Position numbers and translations under genes: made by a program. DNA of 64,000 nucleotides from Helicobacter pylori NQ4053. GTDB taxonomy: Bacteria; Campylobacterota; Campylobacteria; Campylobacterales; Helicobacteraceae. The notes beneath the pieces were generated by a model that worked only from the letters and a program-made list of their open reading frames with translations, ran no database searches and was not told the DNA's origin. Numbering within the stretch: the stretch's first letter is position 1; each line of letters starts with the position of its first letter. Shown here piece after piece: positions 52,519 to 63,567 of this stretch. The stretch covers positions 372,001-436,000 of the forward strand of contig NZ_AKNV01000006.1 in the NCBI RefSeq assembly GCF_000274605.1. Direction: 5' to 3'.

Positions 52519-55500
52519 TCACTGCCCCTCTTCAATGGTTTTAATTTCTTCATCGGTGAGGTTGTAGAGCTGATAGACTAAGGCGTCAATTTCCTTTTCT
52601 AATTCTTGGGTGTTGGCTTTAGGGTCTTTTTCTTTTGATTGTAGGATTTGCTCTGCGTAATCGGTGATTTTATCGGCTAATTCTTGGTTTTTTTCGGTGA
52701 TTTTAGGAATGGGTATTTTTTCTAAATTATTTGTTTTTAACTCGCCCTCAATACCCCCTCCCATATAAAACTTACGCATAGCAAAATAAATGCATTTAGA
52801 GTTTAGTAAAGCTGTAAGGTATTTTATCTCTATCTTATCGCCTGTAATAATATTTGCAGGTGCTGGAGCATAAAATCCTTTTTCTTCATAAACAAAACAA
52901 GGCTCTTTAGCCATAATACAAGGATACACAATTTTCTCTTTTTCAAAATCTTGCAAATAGCTTGCCGCCCACCTTTGTAGGCAATACCATTCATATCTCT
53001 TTCCGGTTTCATCTTTATTGCGTTTTAAAAGTTTATCTTTATGTGAAAGCAAGTGAGCATAGATAATAGGATAATGGATAGAAAAATCTTATTCATTTTC
53101 TTCCATGTTTTTTGGGTTATCAGTATTTGGAAAATGCCAAGGTATAAAAATAACCCACAAATGCGCCCACTCATAAGAATACCTTTTAATGTCTTTCCCT
53201 CTTAAAATAGGCTTGATGAGAGCCTCTGTGCACCCCCTTTCTTCTGGCGTCTTGCAAGCGTTCAAAATCTCTTCTCTTTTTTCAGTGGGAATGATAAAGG
53301 CTTCGTTAGCGCCGGTTTTAATCCCGTAATTGATTTGAATACCCCAGTCTTTAAGCGGGGCGCCGACGCTCTCTATTTTGTCCCTTAAGTCCAAAAGCGT
53401 GGCGTTGGCAAAAATAAAGCTTTCTGTTGAAAGCGCGTTTTGTTTCATCAAAAGGGAGGGGGTGCTTTTCAAATCGTCTTTATCGTTTGGGGTGGGTTCG
53501 TAATATTTAAAGCTGTTCTCTTTAGGGGGCGTTTGTTTGATGAAATTCATGATGCTGGTATCCACTGTGGCGCTCTCAAAGACTTTTAGGGCGTTTAATT
53601 CCATGTAGCTGACAAGGGTGGTTTTTTTGAGCAGCAATTCTCTTAATTTAGCGCCGTACTTGGCTCGCGCGTATTTGTTGGAAGTGATGAAAGCGCTAAA
53701 CCCCTTTTCTTTTAAAAGGTGGTAAGCCAGGGCAAAAAAGTAGGTGTAAATGTCGCTTGAGCTGTTATAGAAATCCTGGTATTGCTTTTCTAATAAAGGC
53801 TTTAAGTCTTTGATGTGTTCTTGGCGGATGTAAGGCGGATTACCTATAATGCAATCAAAGCCTAAAAAATTCCCCTCATCGTCTAACACTTCAGGGAATT
53901 CAAAACGCCATTCAAACGCATTTTGATACTCTCTACCACTTAAGGCATCATCAAGCTTTTTTCTTAAAGCTCTAATACGCCCATAAGAAGCAAAAGCCTC
54001 TTCCTCTTCTTTGGGGCTTAATTTTGGCGTGCCAAAAAGACTTGGGATAACATAATTTAACCCATCTAGCAAACTCTTATCGTCTAGGGCAAAGAAATTG
54101 TATTTTTTGATGTGTTTTTCAATAGTCTTTTCAAGCTCTGCTTTGGTTTTAGGGTCTTTGAGCGTGAGGGAAAAAGTGTTTTTTAAGTCTTGGATTTTGT
54201 TGATAAGATCTGCTTTATTTAAGGGATAGAGAGGGTTTGGGTCTTTGTATTGGGCGACTAGATCTTTGTATTCTTGGATTTTTTGCTTGATATTGGGGAT
54301 CTTTTTGAGATCGTCATGCAAGCTAAAGCGTGAGATGAGCGAATTACCGCACTTAATGTTAATATCAATGTTGGGGAGGGTTTCAAGCGCGTTAGTGTTC
54401 TTGCCCTCTTCAAAAATGTAATAGCTGTATTTTAAAAGCTCTATCCATAGCCTAAGCTTGGTGATTTCGCAAGAATTGGGGTTAATATCCACGCCAAAAA
54501 GGCAGTTTTCAATGATGGATTTTTTAAGTTCAAAAAGTTCTTTTTGGATGTGGTGGTGGGGGTCGTTTTCGCTATGCGCTTTGGTGTAGTTAAAGATTTC
54601 ACCCGTTTGCGTGTGTTGAATGATGATTTCATCGTTTTCTAATCTGAGAGAGTGGCGATACAAGGAAGTAATAAGCCCTAGCTCATAAGCAATCCACACC
54701 ATTTCATTGAGCGCTGAAACCAAGAAATGCCCGCTCCCCACCGCCGGATCGCAAATGCGTAAAGTGAGAAGGAGTTGCAAGTATTCTTTAGCGTTTTGAT
54801 CTGAAAAATTTCTGTCTATTTTTCCTCGCAACGCTTTTAGATCTTTGCAGTCCCACTCATAAATAGCGTTGAATTTATCCAACACGATTGGCGTGATACT
54901 CTCTTTACACATGTAGCTTGTGATAAAGCTTGGGGTATAAAAGCTCCCCTCTTTATAGCCGTTGAGTTTTTCAAAAACAAGCCCTAAAACGCTAGGGTTA
55001 ATCAAACGGCTTTCGCTGGTATCCTTATTATCTTTAATGTCTTCAGGGGTGGTGGTGAATTTATAAAAATGCAAAAATTTAAAAAGGTATTCCAGCAAGG
55101 GCAGAGCTTTTTCTTTTTGGTAGTCTTTGTCTTTTTTGAGAATGGATTTAGGGTGAATCTCTAAAGGTTTGTTATTGAGTAATTTGATTTCATGCCCATT
55201 TGATTCTAAAGGCGTTTTATCAAACAAACTGGAATTCAAATAAGGGATTTTTCCTAAAATCTTGTCTTCTTTTTCTAAGGAACGCTCGTTATTTTTCTTG
55301 GCTAAAACTTCAAAAAAGAGGGTGTTTAGGGCGTTAAAATCTTTAAAGTTTTCTGTGGTTAAGAAAGGTTCTTCAAAATGCTTGAAAGAAATTAAAAGGC
55401 TTTCTAAAAGCCGTAAAAACAAGATGCGGTTATTCCAAGCGATGAGTAACGCCATGACTTCTTCATCGTCTAAATTATTGTATTCTTTTTTTAAAGCATC

Positions 55501-56280
55501 GCTTAGGGAGTTTTTGGTGTGGCTGGGCTTGATTAAAATTTTCCCTTTTTCATTTTTCTCCTCTAACCCTAAAATGTAAAGCAATTCTTCATAAAAATCT
55601 TTGTTAAGCGTGTTAGCGTCAAGGGTTTTCCTTTGCTTTAAAAGGACTTCGTGGCTTAAAACTTGGTAAATGAGTTCTTTAAAATCATCGTTCAAATTAA
55701 AGTGAGTGTAGCGGAGTTCGCCTTTAAAATCCTTTTTTAAATATTCCTCTAAATCGCTGTAGAATTTTTTGGTGCTAGAGTCTGTGCCTTCTTTTTTAGT
55801 GCAATTTTTATGGAGTTTTGTAATGCGTTTATCGTCTTTTAAAAAGAGCAAATCCTTACAATCAAAGAGGAAAAATTCATGCGCGTTGCAAATAATGGCG
55901 TGTTTTAGGGAGTTGTTTTTTTCTATCTCTTTTAAAAAATAAAAAACCATTTGACAAAAGGCTTTACTGAGCGGGTTTTCTCTGTCTTTGGGGAATTCGT
56001 TCCTATTATTTAAGGCTTTGACTTCAATAAACACCCAAGCTTTTCCATCCACATAGATCGCACTATCCACTTTTTCGTAGGGTTTGCATTCATAGCCATA
56101 GGTATTTTTTAAAAAGGAATTGATTTCACTTTTTTGAGTCTCTTCATTATCTTGTCCTTTTGCGTTTTCTAATAAGCTGTTTATTTCTTTTTCAAAATTT
56201 TCTATAGTTTCCTTTTTGGGTTCTTGAGGATTGTATTTTTTAATAAAATCTTTGAGCGGGATGTGAGCGAACTTAATCAT
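52519..56280 (-). pseudogene. Type IIG restriction-modification enzyme with an in-frame stop
   Basis: One frame of 1253 codons is interrupted by TAA at 53091-53089. The 1063-residue N-terminal piece has a PD-ExK-type nuclease (VDSAIYVDGK with D72, then FIEVK with E86 and K88), a SAM site CDPAVGSGHF and the catalytic IIGNPPYIRQE. The last 189 codons stay in the same frame (DFSIHYPIIYAHLLSH onward) and hold the C-terminal recognition region (LTALLNSKCIYFAMRKF, LEKIPIPKI). One base change can restore it. It matches HP1517/HP1516, an Eco57I-like enzyme. Without its tail it likely cannot find its site. Confidence 0.8.
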
Positions 56281-56398
56281 AAAACGCCTTTGAAATGGGA
56301 TAAAAACGATTATAACAAAAGCGCCATGAATTTTAAATAAAACGCTTTTCTTTAAAATTGTTCCATGTGAAACATTGGGGTAATTGAACTTATTAACT

Positions 56399-59313
56399 CT
56401 AATCTTTACGATTTAAAACTTCATTGATCAACGCACTTAATTGATCTTTATTTAACTTGGTTTCGTATTCAATATTCACGCCTTGCTTTTTTAAAGCTTC
56501 AAAAAATTTCTTAGCGGTTGAAATTTTCCGCTTTTCTTCATCGCGCAATTCGTTTTCATGTTCAACCCCCTTAGTTTCCACCACTAACAACACTTTTTTA
56601 TCGTTATTTTCAACCACATACCCAAAATCAGGGCTATAAGTTTGATTTAACCCTACCGGGATTTTAACCTTAGGGAGCTTACCAAAAACAATGATTTTAG
56701 TGTCGTTAGATTCTTCAATCGTGTCTTTTTCAATCTCGCTCTCCACTTGCATGAAATTTTCATACAGGCATTTTTCTCGTGCGCTTGAATTTTTAATCTC
56801 ATATTTATCCACCCCCAAACTCCCGTCTAAAAATTCTCTGATTTCTCCTTTTTCATCATAAAACGCATCGTTTTTTCTGTTTTTAATCATCGTTTCGCGC
56901 ATTTGATAGGAGATTTTATCTTCAATATTTTGATAAATGATTTCCAAAAACAGCTCTTCTAACCGCCTTAAGCCCTCTTGTTCGTTTTTTTTAATTTCAT
57001 TAAACTTGTTTTCATCAATGTTTTCTAACACTTTAGCCACGCTTTTAAAACTCAATTTCACCTTATTAGACAAGGCGCTGACAAATTCATGCAGACTCCA
57101 CACGCATGCGCTTTCTCGATCAATAGTATTTGTAATAGAGTTATTTCCCATCGTCTCTACTTTTTTATGCATCGTAACCGAAACCTTTTTTGAACTGACC
57201 TTAAAAGAAGCATTGATTTTTTTGACAATCTCTTCAATCAAGCTCTCGCTATCCATAGCATAAGCGATCCTAGCTTGATGATTCAAACCCGCCCATAAGG
57301 TTTCAAATTTTTTAAAATTTTCTTTATTGATTTTGATTTTTTCAGTTTTTCGCTCGTTTTTATTCCTCACTCTGGAATTACCAATCAAGCGATCTTTTAA
57401 AAAATCTTTTAATTTTTCAAAATCCAGGTATTTTTCATCTTTTAATTTTCTAGTTCCGGCTCTTTTTTTAAAAATTCGTTTTGATTAAGAGTGAGTTTAA
57501 AGTTTTCATCATCTGTTTTTTCTCCAAAACCCAAACCCTCCAATGTTTCAAACAAAACCCCATAATACCCTTTTTTAACCATGCCGCTTTTTTCTAGCTC
57601 TTCTGCGCTAAATACTTGTTTGATCAAGCTGTGTTCGCTTATCTCTTGCTGGATCGCTCCCACAAAATCCCCCTCAACTTGCGGCACGATCACCACCAAT
57701 TCATTGACAAAATCAAAATCAGCATGCTCTTTAGTGATGCGTTCGCCCTTATCATTCACAGCGAGCCTTAACCCCCTACCGATTTGTTGCAATTTAGTGA
57801 TATTGGAATGGCTAGGGGCTAATTTGCAAATCGTCATCACATTAGGGTTATCCCACCCCTCTTGCAACGCCCATTGCGAAAAAATAAACCTAAGATCGGA
57901 ATCAAAACTCAGCAATTTTTCTTTTTCTTTTAAAATGAGCGCGATCACTTGGGCTTCATCGCTCTCTTTCTTGCTTTTAGCAAAATACCCTCCATGCACT
58001 TTGTAAATAGCGTCTTTGGTGCGCTCTAAATACGCTCTATAATTTTCATCTAAAGGCTTTTTTAAGACTTCTTCAAGCTTTTGTTGGTAGAGTTTTTCAA
58101 ATAAAAGGGCTAATTTAGCCGGCTTTTCATTTTCGCTTAAATAGCTATTCACCCCGCTAATAAACACCATGCACAAGGCTTTAATCCTTTTTTTAAAAAG
58201 CCCTTCTTCTCTTTCAAAATGGCTTTTTATCGCTTCTTTCAACATCACTTCTTGCTCGCCCTCTAAAAGATGAGAAAAAGACTCTTTTTGATCCAGCAAC
58301 AAATTAAAGCCATTGAGAAAACGAACCTCAGTTTTAGTGATATTTTCTACAATGTAATCTTCTAAAGCGCTGATTTGAGTTAGCGCGCCTAAATTATCAT
58401 GCGTTTTGACCTTGACGCTTTGAGTTTTATTTTCTAAATCCGTGTAGTTAATTGCAGCTTCATAGTCGTTTTGTGTCTTTACAACCCCTTTAAGCTCTAA
58501 AAAACACTCGTTACTCTCCCCCACAGACGCCACGCTAATGCTTTTCACTAGGGCGCAATCAAACGCTTTTTTGCTATCTAGCGCGTAAATCAAATTCTTA
58601 TAATCATCTTTAAAAGTCGCCCCAAACCTGAGCGTGATTAAAGCGTTTAATTGTTCCAAATATTTTTTTGTTTTATCGCCTAAAAATCGGTGCGGTTCGT
58701 CCATGATTACGATGGGGCGCATACTCGCTAAAGCTTGCATGTAACTTTTTGCACCATTGAATAGATTCGTGTTTTCTAAGCATGATTGATTAATAGTGTT
58801 TTTCTCTTTATTAAAAGCAGAAAAAGTCATCACCAACACGCAGCATTTATGGTTGCTCGCTAGAATAAATCTTTCTACATCTTCATAGCTTTCTAAATGC
58901 GTGTTAGAATACTCGCTTTTAAAAAATTCTCTGGTGATTTCAATACTCTTTAAAACCCCTAATTTAATGGCGTTGCTTGGCACTAAAACGATGAATTTTG
59001 ACAAATGGTAGTTTTTGTGCAAGGCATAAACGCACTCCAAAAAGCAAAAGGTCTTCCCGGTGCCTGTTTCCATTAAAATATCGCAGTTTAACGACTTATC
59101 AATCCCCACGCTTCCCTGGGTTATTTTTTGCTCGGATCGCAAATTCTCAATATTTTCTAATAAAACATCCTTGATCGCCTCTATTTCAAAAATAGGGTTA
59201 GAAATCCTTTGAGCGTCATTTTCTGGCTCTCTCAAATAGATCCCCTTAAACACCCCTAAAATTTGATTCAAGCATTTTTCTTGATAATCCAATCGTTTGA
59301 ATTTGATTTTCAT
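56399..59313 (-). pseudogene. res: Type III restriction subunit Res, frameshifted
   Basis: The N-terminal 623 residues (59313-57442) form the helicase with METGTGKTFCFLE, MDEPHRF and QQIGRGLRLAV. The C-terminal 329 residues (57388-56399) carry the nuclease site SPDFGYVVEN and LLVVETK. They lie in different frames. Adding one base to the T7 tract at 57463-57469 joins them (through KLKDEKYLDFEKLKDF) into 971 residues, the normal Res length. The break separates motor from nuclease. It lies 2 bases after mod. It corresponds to HP1521. Confidence 0.82.
57463..57469 (-). repeat. Homopolymer (A7 on coding strand) at the res frameshift
   Basis: Seven A on the coding strand mark the only place nearby where one added base would give a continuous frame. 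The tract could switch by slippage or reflect an assembly error. Confidence 0.5.
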
Positions 59314-59315
59314 CT

Positions 59316-61224
59316 CTACCCCCTAATCTTTAAATCGCCGCTCTCTAATTTCAAATCCAACAAATTACTGCCCAATTCCAAACACAGCCTGTCGTTACTG
59401 ATAGCGGGCATATACACGCTGATTTTTTCCACCCCTTTATCTTTCAAGTTTTCTAAAACTTCGCTCATTTCTATATCCCCCACAATGAAAGCCGTATTTA
59501 AAGCCAGATACAAGGCGTTTTCAATCAAGCAAATTATAGGGGTGGTGAGTTCCAAACCCTCGCAGCCTAAAAGCTTGATTAAAATCGTTTGAGTTTCTCT
59601 TTTTTTTGGGTTAGAATAAGCGAACAAATCCTTTTGATGGGCTTCGCCCAGATTTTTATCGTTAGCATGCGTTTCATCATCAACGATTTCAAACGCTCTA
59701 AACCCCACATCTAAATCGGGGCAAGCTTCTTTTATTTTAGCCCCCGCTCTTTTAATCCTTTCTTCGGTGATGTCAAAAATGCTCGGGGAGGTGGATTTTA
59801 AGGTGTTTAAACAAAAATCATAAGCGCTTTTGTTTTTCTTGGGATCAATTTTTTCATCTAATTGGACGAGAATGAAGCGCCTTTCTTTAAATGCGGCGTT
59901 CAAGCCATTAAATAACCCCCCCCCCCTCACTTAATTTTTGATAATCGCTCTTATTACTCTCTAACACGGCATGCGCGGTTGTCCCGCTCCCGGCGAAAAA
60001 GTCTAAGATGAGATCGCCTGAATTTGTAGAAGTTGAATGCAGAATGATTTTTTTCATAAATTCTACGCCTTTTGGATAAGGAAAATATTCTCCCATTCCC
60101 AAATTTAAAAGCTCTTTAGTCGCCGCTTGGTTCATATAACAATTATCGCTAAATATCAAACTATCAAAAGTTTTTTGCGTGGTTTTTAAATCTTTCAAAT
60201 AGCGTTTGTAAATAAAACCCCTTTCATTATCTTTATGCTCTTTTTTAAAGCAAATCCGCCCCTCATCAATGTGTTTTTGTATCGTATTTTGTGAAAAACG
60301 CCAAAACATACTCACAGGCGGATAATCCACTTTGTTTGTGTAAGGGTTAGTAACTCCAAAATACCCTGTTTTCATGTTCCCGCTTTTTGCACTAGGGTCA
60401 GCACTAATCCACGCTCCATTAGGGTCGTTATCGGGGTTTTTGTAATTTTCTAAATTCTTTTCTCCGCCCAAGAGATTTGTATAATTTTTATCTTTAGCAT
60501 AGCAAAGTAAAAACTCATGCTGGTAATTTAATCCGATTTTTGCATCATTTGTTGTGGATTTTGTTTTACGGATAAAGTCTCCAACAAAATTCCCCTCCCC
60601 AAAAATTTCATCGCATAAAAGTTTGAGTTGGGCGCATTCGTTATCGTCAATGCTGATGAAAATCACGCCGTCTTGTTTGAGCAAATCTCTAGCGAGCAGC
60701 AATCTGGGATACATGAAACTAAGCCACCCGCTATGGCATTTTGACCCAAAAAGATTCTTGATGTAATCCAGCTTTTCTTTAGAATAATCCAATGTTTTTA
60801 AAACCTCTTCATTGGATTGCGAGAAATCATCGCCATAGATAAAACTCTCGTTTTTCGTGTTGTAAGGCGGATCAATGTAAATCATTTTGATTTTTTCACT
60901 ATAGCTTTGTTTTAAGATTTTGAGAGCGTCTAAATTATCGCCCTTGATGAGAACGTGCTTGCTAGTGGATTCGTTTAAGGGCTTTAAAATCTTATGATTT
61001 TTCTTAAAAGCTTGATTTAAGGCGATTTTCTTACCCACAAAATCCAACCCATAGCCCTCTTCTTTTATCTCGCTAAAATCCCCAAGTAACGCTTTTAATT
61101 TTTTTGTATCCAGCGTGAGTTGGTTATCATTTTCTATACTCAAGCAACCGGGAAAATAACGATTGAAAACCTCTACATTTTTTTCATTAACGCTTTTTTC
61201 TCCACCAATTTCTTTATTTTGCAT
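59316..61224 (-). CDS. modH: Phase-variable type III DNA methyltransferase (Mod), out of frame
   Basis: An N6-adenine methyltransferase. The first 438 residues (61224-59908) have the catalytic DPPY (MIYIDPPYNT, 118-121) and the SAM motif FFAGSGTTAHAV (about 409-418). After KLSE comes a G11 tract, and the frame ends 2 codons later. The C-terminal 200 residues lie in another frame (59930-59316). With 10 or 13 G the two join into 635 or 636 residues. This is how the modH phasevarion of H. pylori switches. The assembly is in the OFF state. It is followed by res and corresponds to HP1522. Confidence 0.85.
59916..59926 (-). repeat. G11 phase-variation tract in mod
   Basis: Eleven C on plus (11 G on the coding strand) sit just after the SAM motif of mod. 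At 11 the frame runs into TAA after Val-Ile; at 10 or 13 it continues into LFNGLNAAFKERRF. Long poly-G tracts are the standard phase-variation device in H. pylori. Confidence 0.85.
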
Positions 61225-61268
61225 CTCTATCCTTTATTTTATAATGATTTAAATTATCCAATTCCACC

Positions 61269-63155
61269 TTAATTTTCAAATGTTCCCCGTGAAACGCTAG
61301 CGGCCTTTAAAAAATCCCGTTTCACTTCAGCGATAATGTTTTCATCTTTGGCTAAGTCAATGTATTCAAAACTATTCCCGCTCTGCTCCCCTCCCTGGAG
61401 TAAATCCCCGCTTTTTCTGTATTCTAAATCCAATTCAGCGATTTTAAAGCCGTCCAATTCATCAGCAAATTTTTCCAATCGTTCGTTTTCTTCTTGGATC
61501 GTGCATAAAAAACAATAGCCTTTCAAGCCGTTACGAGACACGCGCCCCCTTAACTGGTGCAAAGTCGCTAAGCCTAACCTTTCGGGCGCTAAAATCACCA
61601 TAACGCTCAATCGTGGTAAAGAAATGCCCACCTCAATGAGCGTAGTCGCTAAAAGAATGCTCCCAGACTCTCTAAATTCTTCAATCACTTCTTCTTTATT
61701 TTTATCTTGCCCTGAAGTGGTATAAACGTTTTTAAAGCGTTTTTGCCAAAAACTTGCCCCCTCACTGAGCGATAAATACGGGATTTTTTCGCTTTCATTC
61801 ACCAGCGGATAGACGACAATGACTTGGTGGTTTTTAGCGATTTCTTCGCTGATTTTTTCCATCACTATTTTAAAATCTCTTTTATGCAAGACTAAAGTTT
61901 CAATTTCTTTAGGGTAAGGGATTTCTCTAATCATGGTCGTTTTCACAAACGCGCTTTTGGCTAAAGCCAGAGTGCGAGGAATGGGGGTAGCGGAAAATTG
62001 CAAAGAATGGGGTTTATTGCCCTTACTGCTTGCCATTTTTTCTAATTGGTAGCGCTGCTTGGTGCCAAATCGGTGCTGCTCATCAGTGATCACTAGTGCG
62101 AATTCATTCAAATCGCGCTTATCAAACAACAACGCTTGCGTGCCGATAACCACATGAGTGATTGTTTCAAACAAATGATTGGATCGCTTCTTGTGGCTCC
62201 CGCCAAGCAATAATTCCACTTCAAAATAAGGGGGTAAAAATTTTAAGGCTTCGTTATAAAGCTGTTTAGCGAGAATGGAAGTGGGCGCCATTAAAAGGGT
62301 TTTATTAGGGTAAGCTAATACCATGCTCGCTAAAATCACCATCGTTTTCCCGCACCCCACATCGCCTATAATCAAACGCTTGCACGCTATAGGGCTAGCA
62401 AGATCGCTTTGGATTTCTTTAATGGCGTTTTGTTGGTCGTTGGTGAGTTGAAAGGGTAAAGAAGTAACAAACGCTTTCAAGCGTTCGCTGTTATTGGAGC
62501 ATGCGATTTTAGCACTGAATTGCAATTTCTTGCGCTCTAAATTTTTCATATAAAAAAGCATTTCAATGTATTTTAATGCATTTAAATGTTGTGAAGGAAA
62601 ATTTTTATTCGTTTCAAAATCCTTGACAAAATGCGGCGTGGGGAAAAAGATTTCTAACAATAAATGCGCGATATTTTCTTTAACACCTTCCTTTTTTAAA
62701 TTTTCTAACGAAATGAGTTTTTGTAAATTTTCTTGTATTTTTTTATGGTTTTTAACTTTTTTGAAAATTAAAGAAATCTTGCCAAACTCAGTAAGGATTT
62801 TAGGCGTGTTAATGATATAAGCTTGATTAAAAGAGCTTTGCTCTAATTTACCATAAATGAACAAACTCTCGCCGGTTTTAAACTGGTTGTAATGAAACGC
62901 ACTGTAATTAAAAAAAACAAGCTCTAAATTTTTATAAAATCGTTTGGAATAGGCGAAAATCTTTAAAACTTTGGCGTAGTTCCTTTTTTCTAAAATACCC
63001 ACCTCTAAAACGCCACTCAAGCCTGTTTCAAAACGCTCTAACAAGCTTAAATCCTTATAACCCTTAGGCGTATAAACAAGCAAAGCTTCTAAAAGCGATT
63101 TCACGTTCAATGTTTTTAATAAGTCATCTGTTTCTTGCAATTTGTTCTTAGTCAA
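61269..63155 (-). CDS. recG: ATP-dependent DNA helicase RecG
   Basis: Remodels stalled replication forks and Holliday junctions. The 628 residues have a short N-terminal wedge region, then the superfamily 2 motifs: GDVGCGKTMVILA, TDEQHRFGTKQRYQLE, LATTLIEVGISLP and HQLRGRVSRNGLKGYC. It is shorter than E. coli RecG at the N terminus, as is usual in H. pylori. In H. pylori RecG limits recombination. It lies 45 bases upstream of mod. Confidence 0.92.
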   Translation of the reverse strand: MTKNKLQETDDLLKTLNVKSLLEALLVYTPKGYKDLSLLERFETGLSGVLEVGILEKRNYAKVLKIFAYSKRFYKNLELVFFNYSAFHYNQFKTGESLFIYGKLEQSSFNQAYIINTPKILTEFGKISLIFKKVKNHKKIQENLQKLISLENLKKEGVKENIAHLLLEIFFPTPHFVKDFETNKNFPSQHLNALKYIEMLFYMKNLERKKLQFSAKIACSNNSERLKAFVTSLPFQLTNDQQNAIKEIQSDLASPIACKRLIIGDVGCGKTMVILASMVLAYPNKTLLMAPTSILAKQLYNEALKFLPPYFEVELLLGGSHKKRSNHLFETITHVVIGTQALLFDKRDLNEFALVITDEQHRFGTKQRYQLEKMASSKGNKPHSLQFSATPIPRTLALAKSAFVKTTMIREIPYPKEIETLVLHKRDFKIVMEKISEEIAKNHQVIVVYPLVNESEKIPYLSLSEGASFWQKRFKNVYTTSGQDKNKEEVIEEFRESGSILLATTLIEVGISLPRLSVMVILAPERLGLATLHQLRGRVSRNGLKGYCFLCTIQEENERLEKFADELDGFKIAELDLEYRKSGDLLQGGEQSGNSFEYIDLAKDENIIAEVKRDFLKAASVSRGTFEN

Positions 63156-63216
63156 TCCTTAATCGTTTTTATGATAAAATAAGCAAATTATACATTGACT
63201 TAAGGAAATTTAATTG

Positions 63217-63564
63217 ATGAAATCTAAAATCACTCATTTTATCGTTATCTCTTTTGTTTTAAGCGTGTTGAGCGCATGCAAAGACGAGCCTAAAAAATCG
63301 TCCCAATCGCACCAAAACAACACTAAAACCACTCAAAACAATCCAATCAATCAAGCGAATAAGGATATAAGAAAAATTGAGCATGAAGAAGAAGATGAAA
63401 AAGTCACTAAAGAGGTGAATGATCTGATCAATAACGAAAATAAAATTGATGAAATCAATAATGAAGAAAACGCTGATCCTTCGCAAAAAAGAACGAACAA
63501 TGTTTTGCAACGAGCCACTAACCACCAAGACAATCTTAACTCCCCGCTCAACAGGAAGTATTAA
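63217..63564 (+). CDS. Small charged lipoprotein (HP1524 family)
   Basis: The 115-residue protein starts with a lipoprotein signal (FVISFVLSVLSAC-like: IVISFVLSVLSAC, lipobox LSAC with Cys about residue 20). The rest is very polar and disordered, rich in Lys, Glu, Asn and Gln. It should sit on the inner or outer membrane facing the periplasm. I chose ATG 63217 rather than the TTG at 63214; AAGGA lies 10 bases upstream. The function is unknown. Confidence 0.75.
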   Translation: MKSKITHFIVISFVLSVLSACKDEPKKSSQSHQNNTKTTQNNPINQANKDIRKIEHEEEDEKVTKEVNDLINNENKIDEINNEENADPSQKRTNNVLQRATNHQDNLNSPLNRKY

Positions 63565-63567
63565 AGT

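Larger units (their letters stand above)
51756..52560. repeat. Tandem duplication carrying two AapA/IsoA loci and a restriction-gene tail
   Basis: Two similar units start with TAACTAAATTCAAAAA at 51756 and 52199. Each holds the same -10 box, CCCCCTA leader hairpin, Shine-Dalgarno and AapA-type small gene at nearly the same spacing (offset 443-449). The units also share their right part: 52080-52101 matches 52529-52550, the 3' end of the type IIG gene, at 21 of 22 bases. So the duplicated block included the gene tail, now a fossil in unit 1. Confidence 0.7.
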
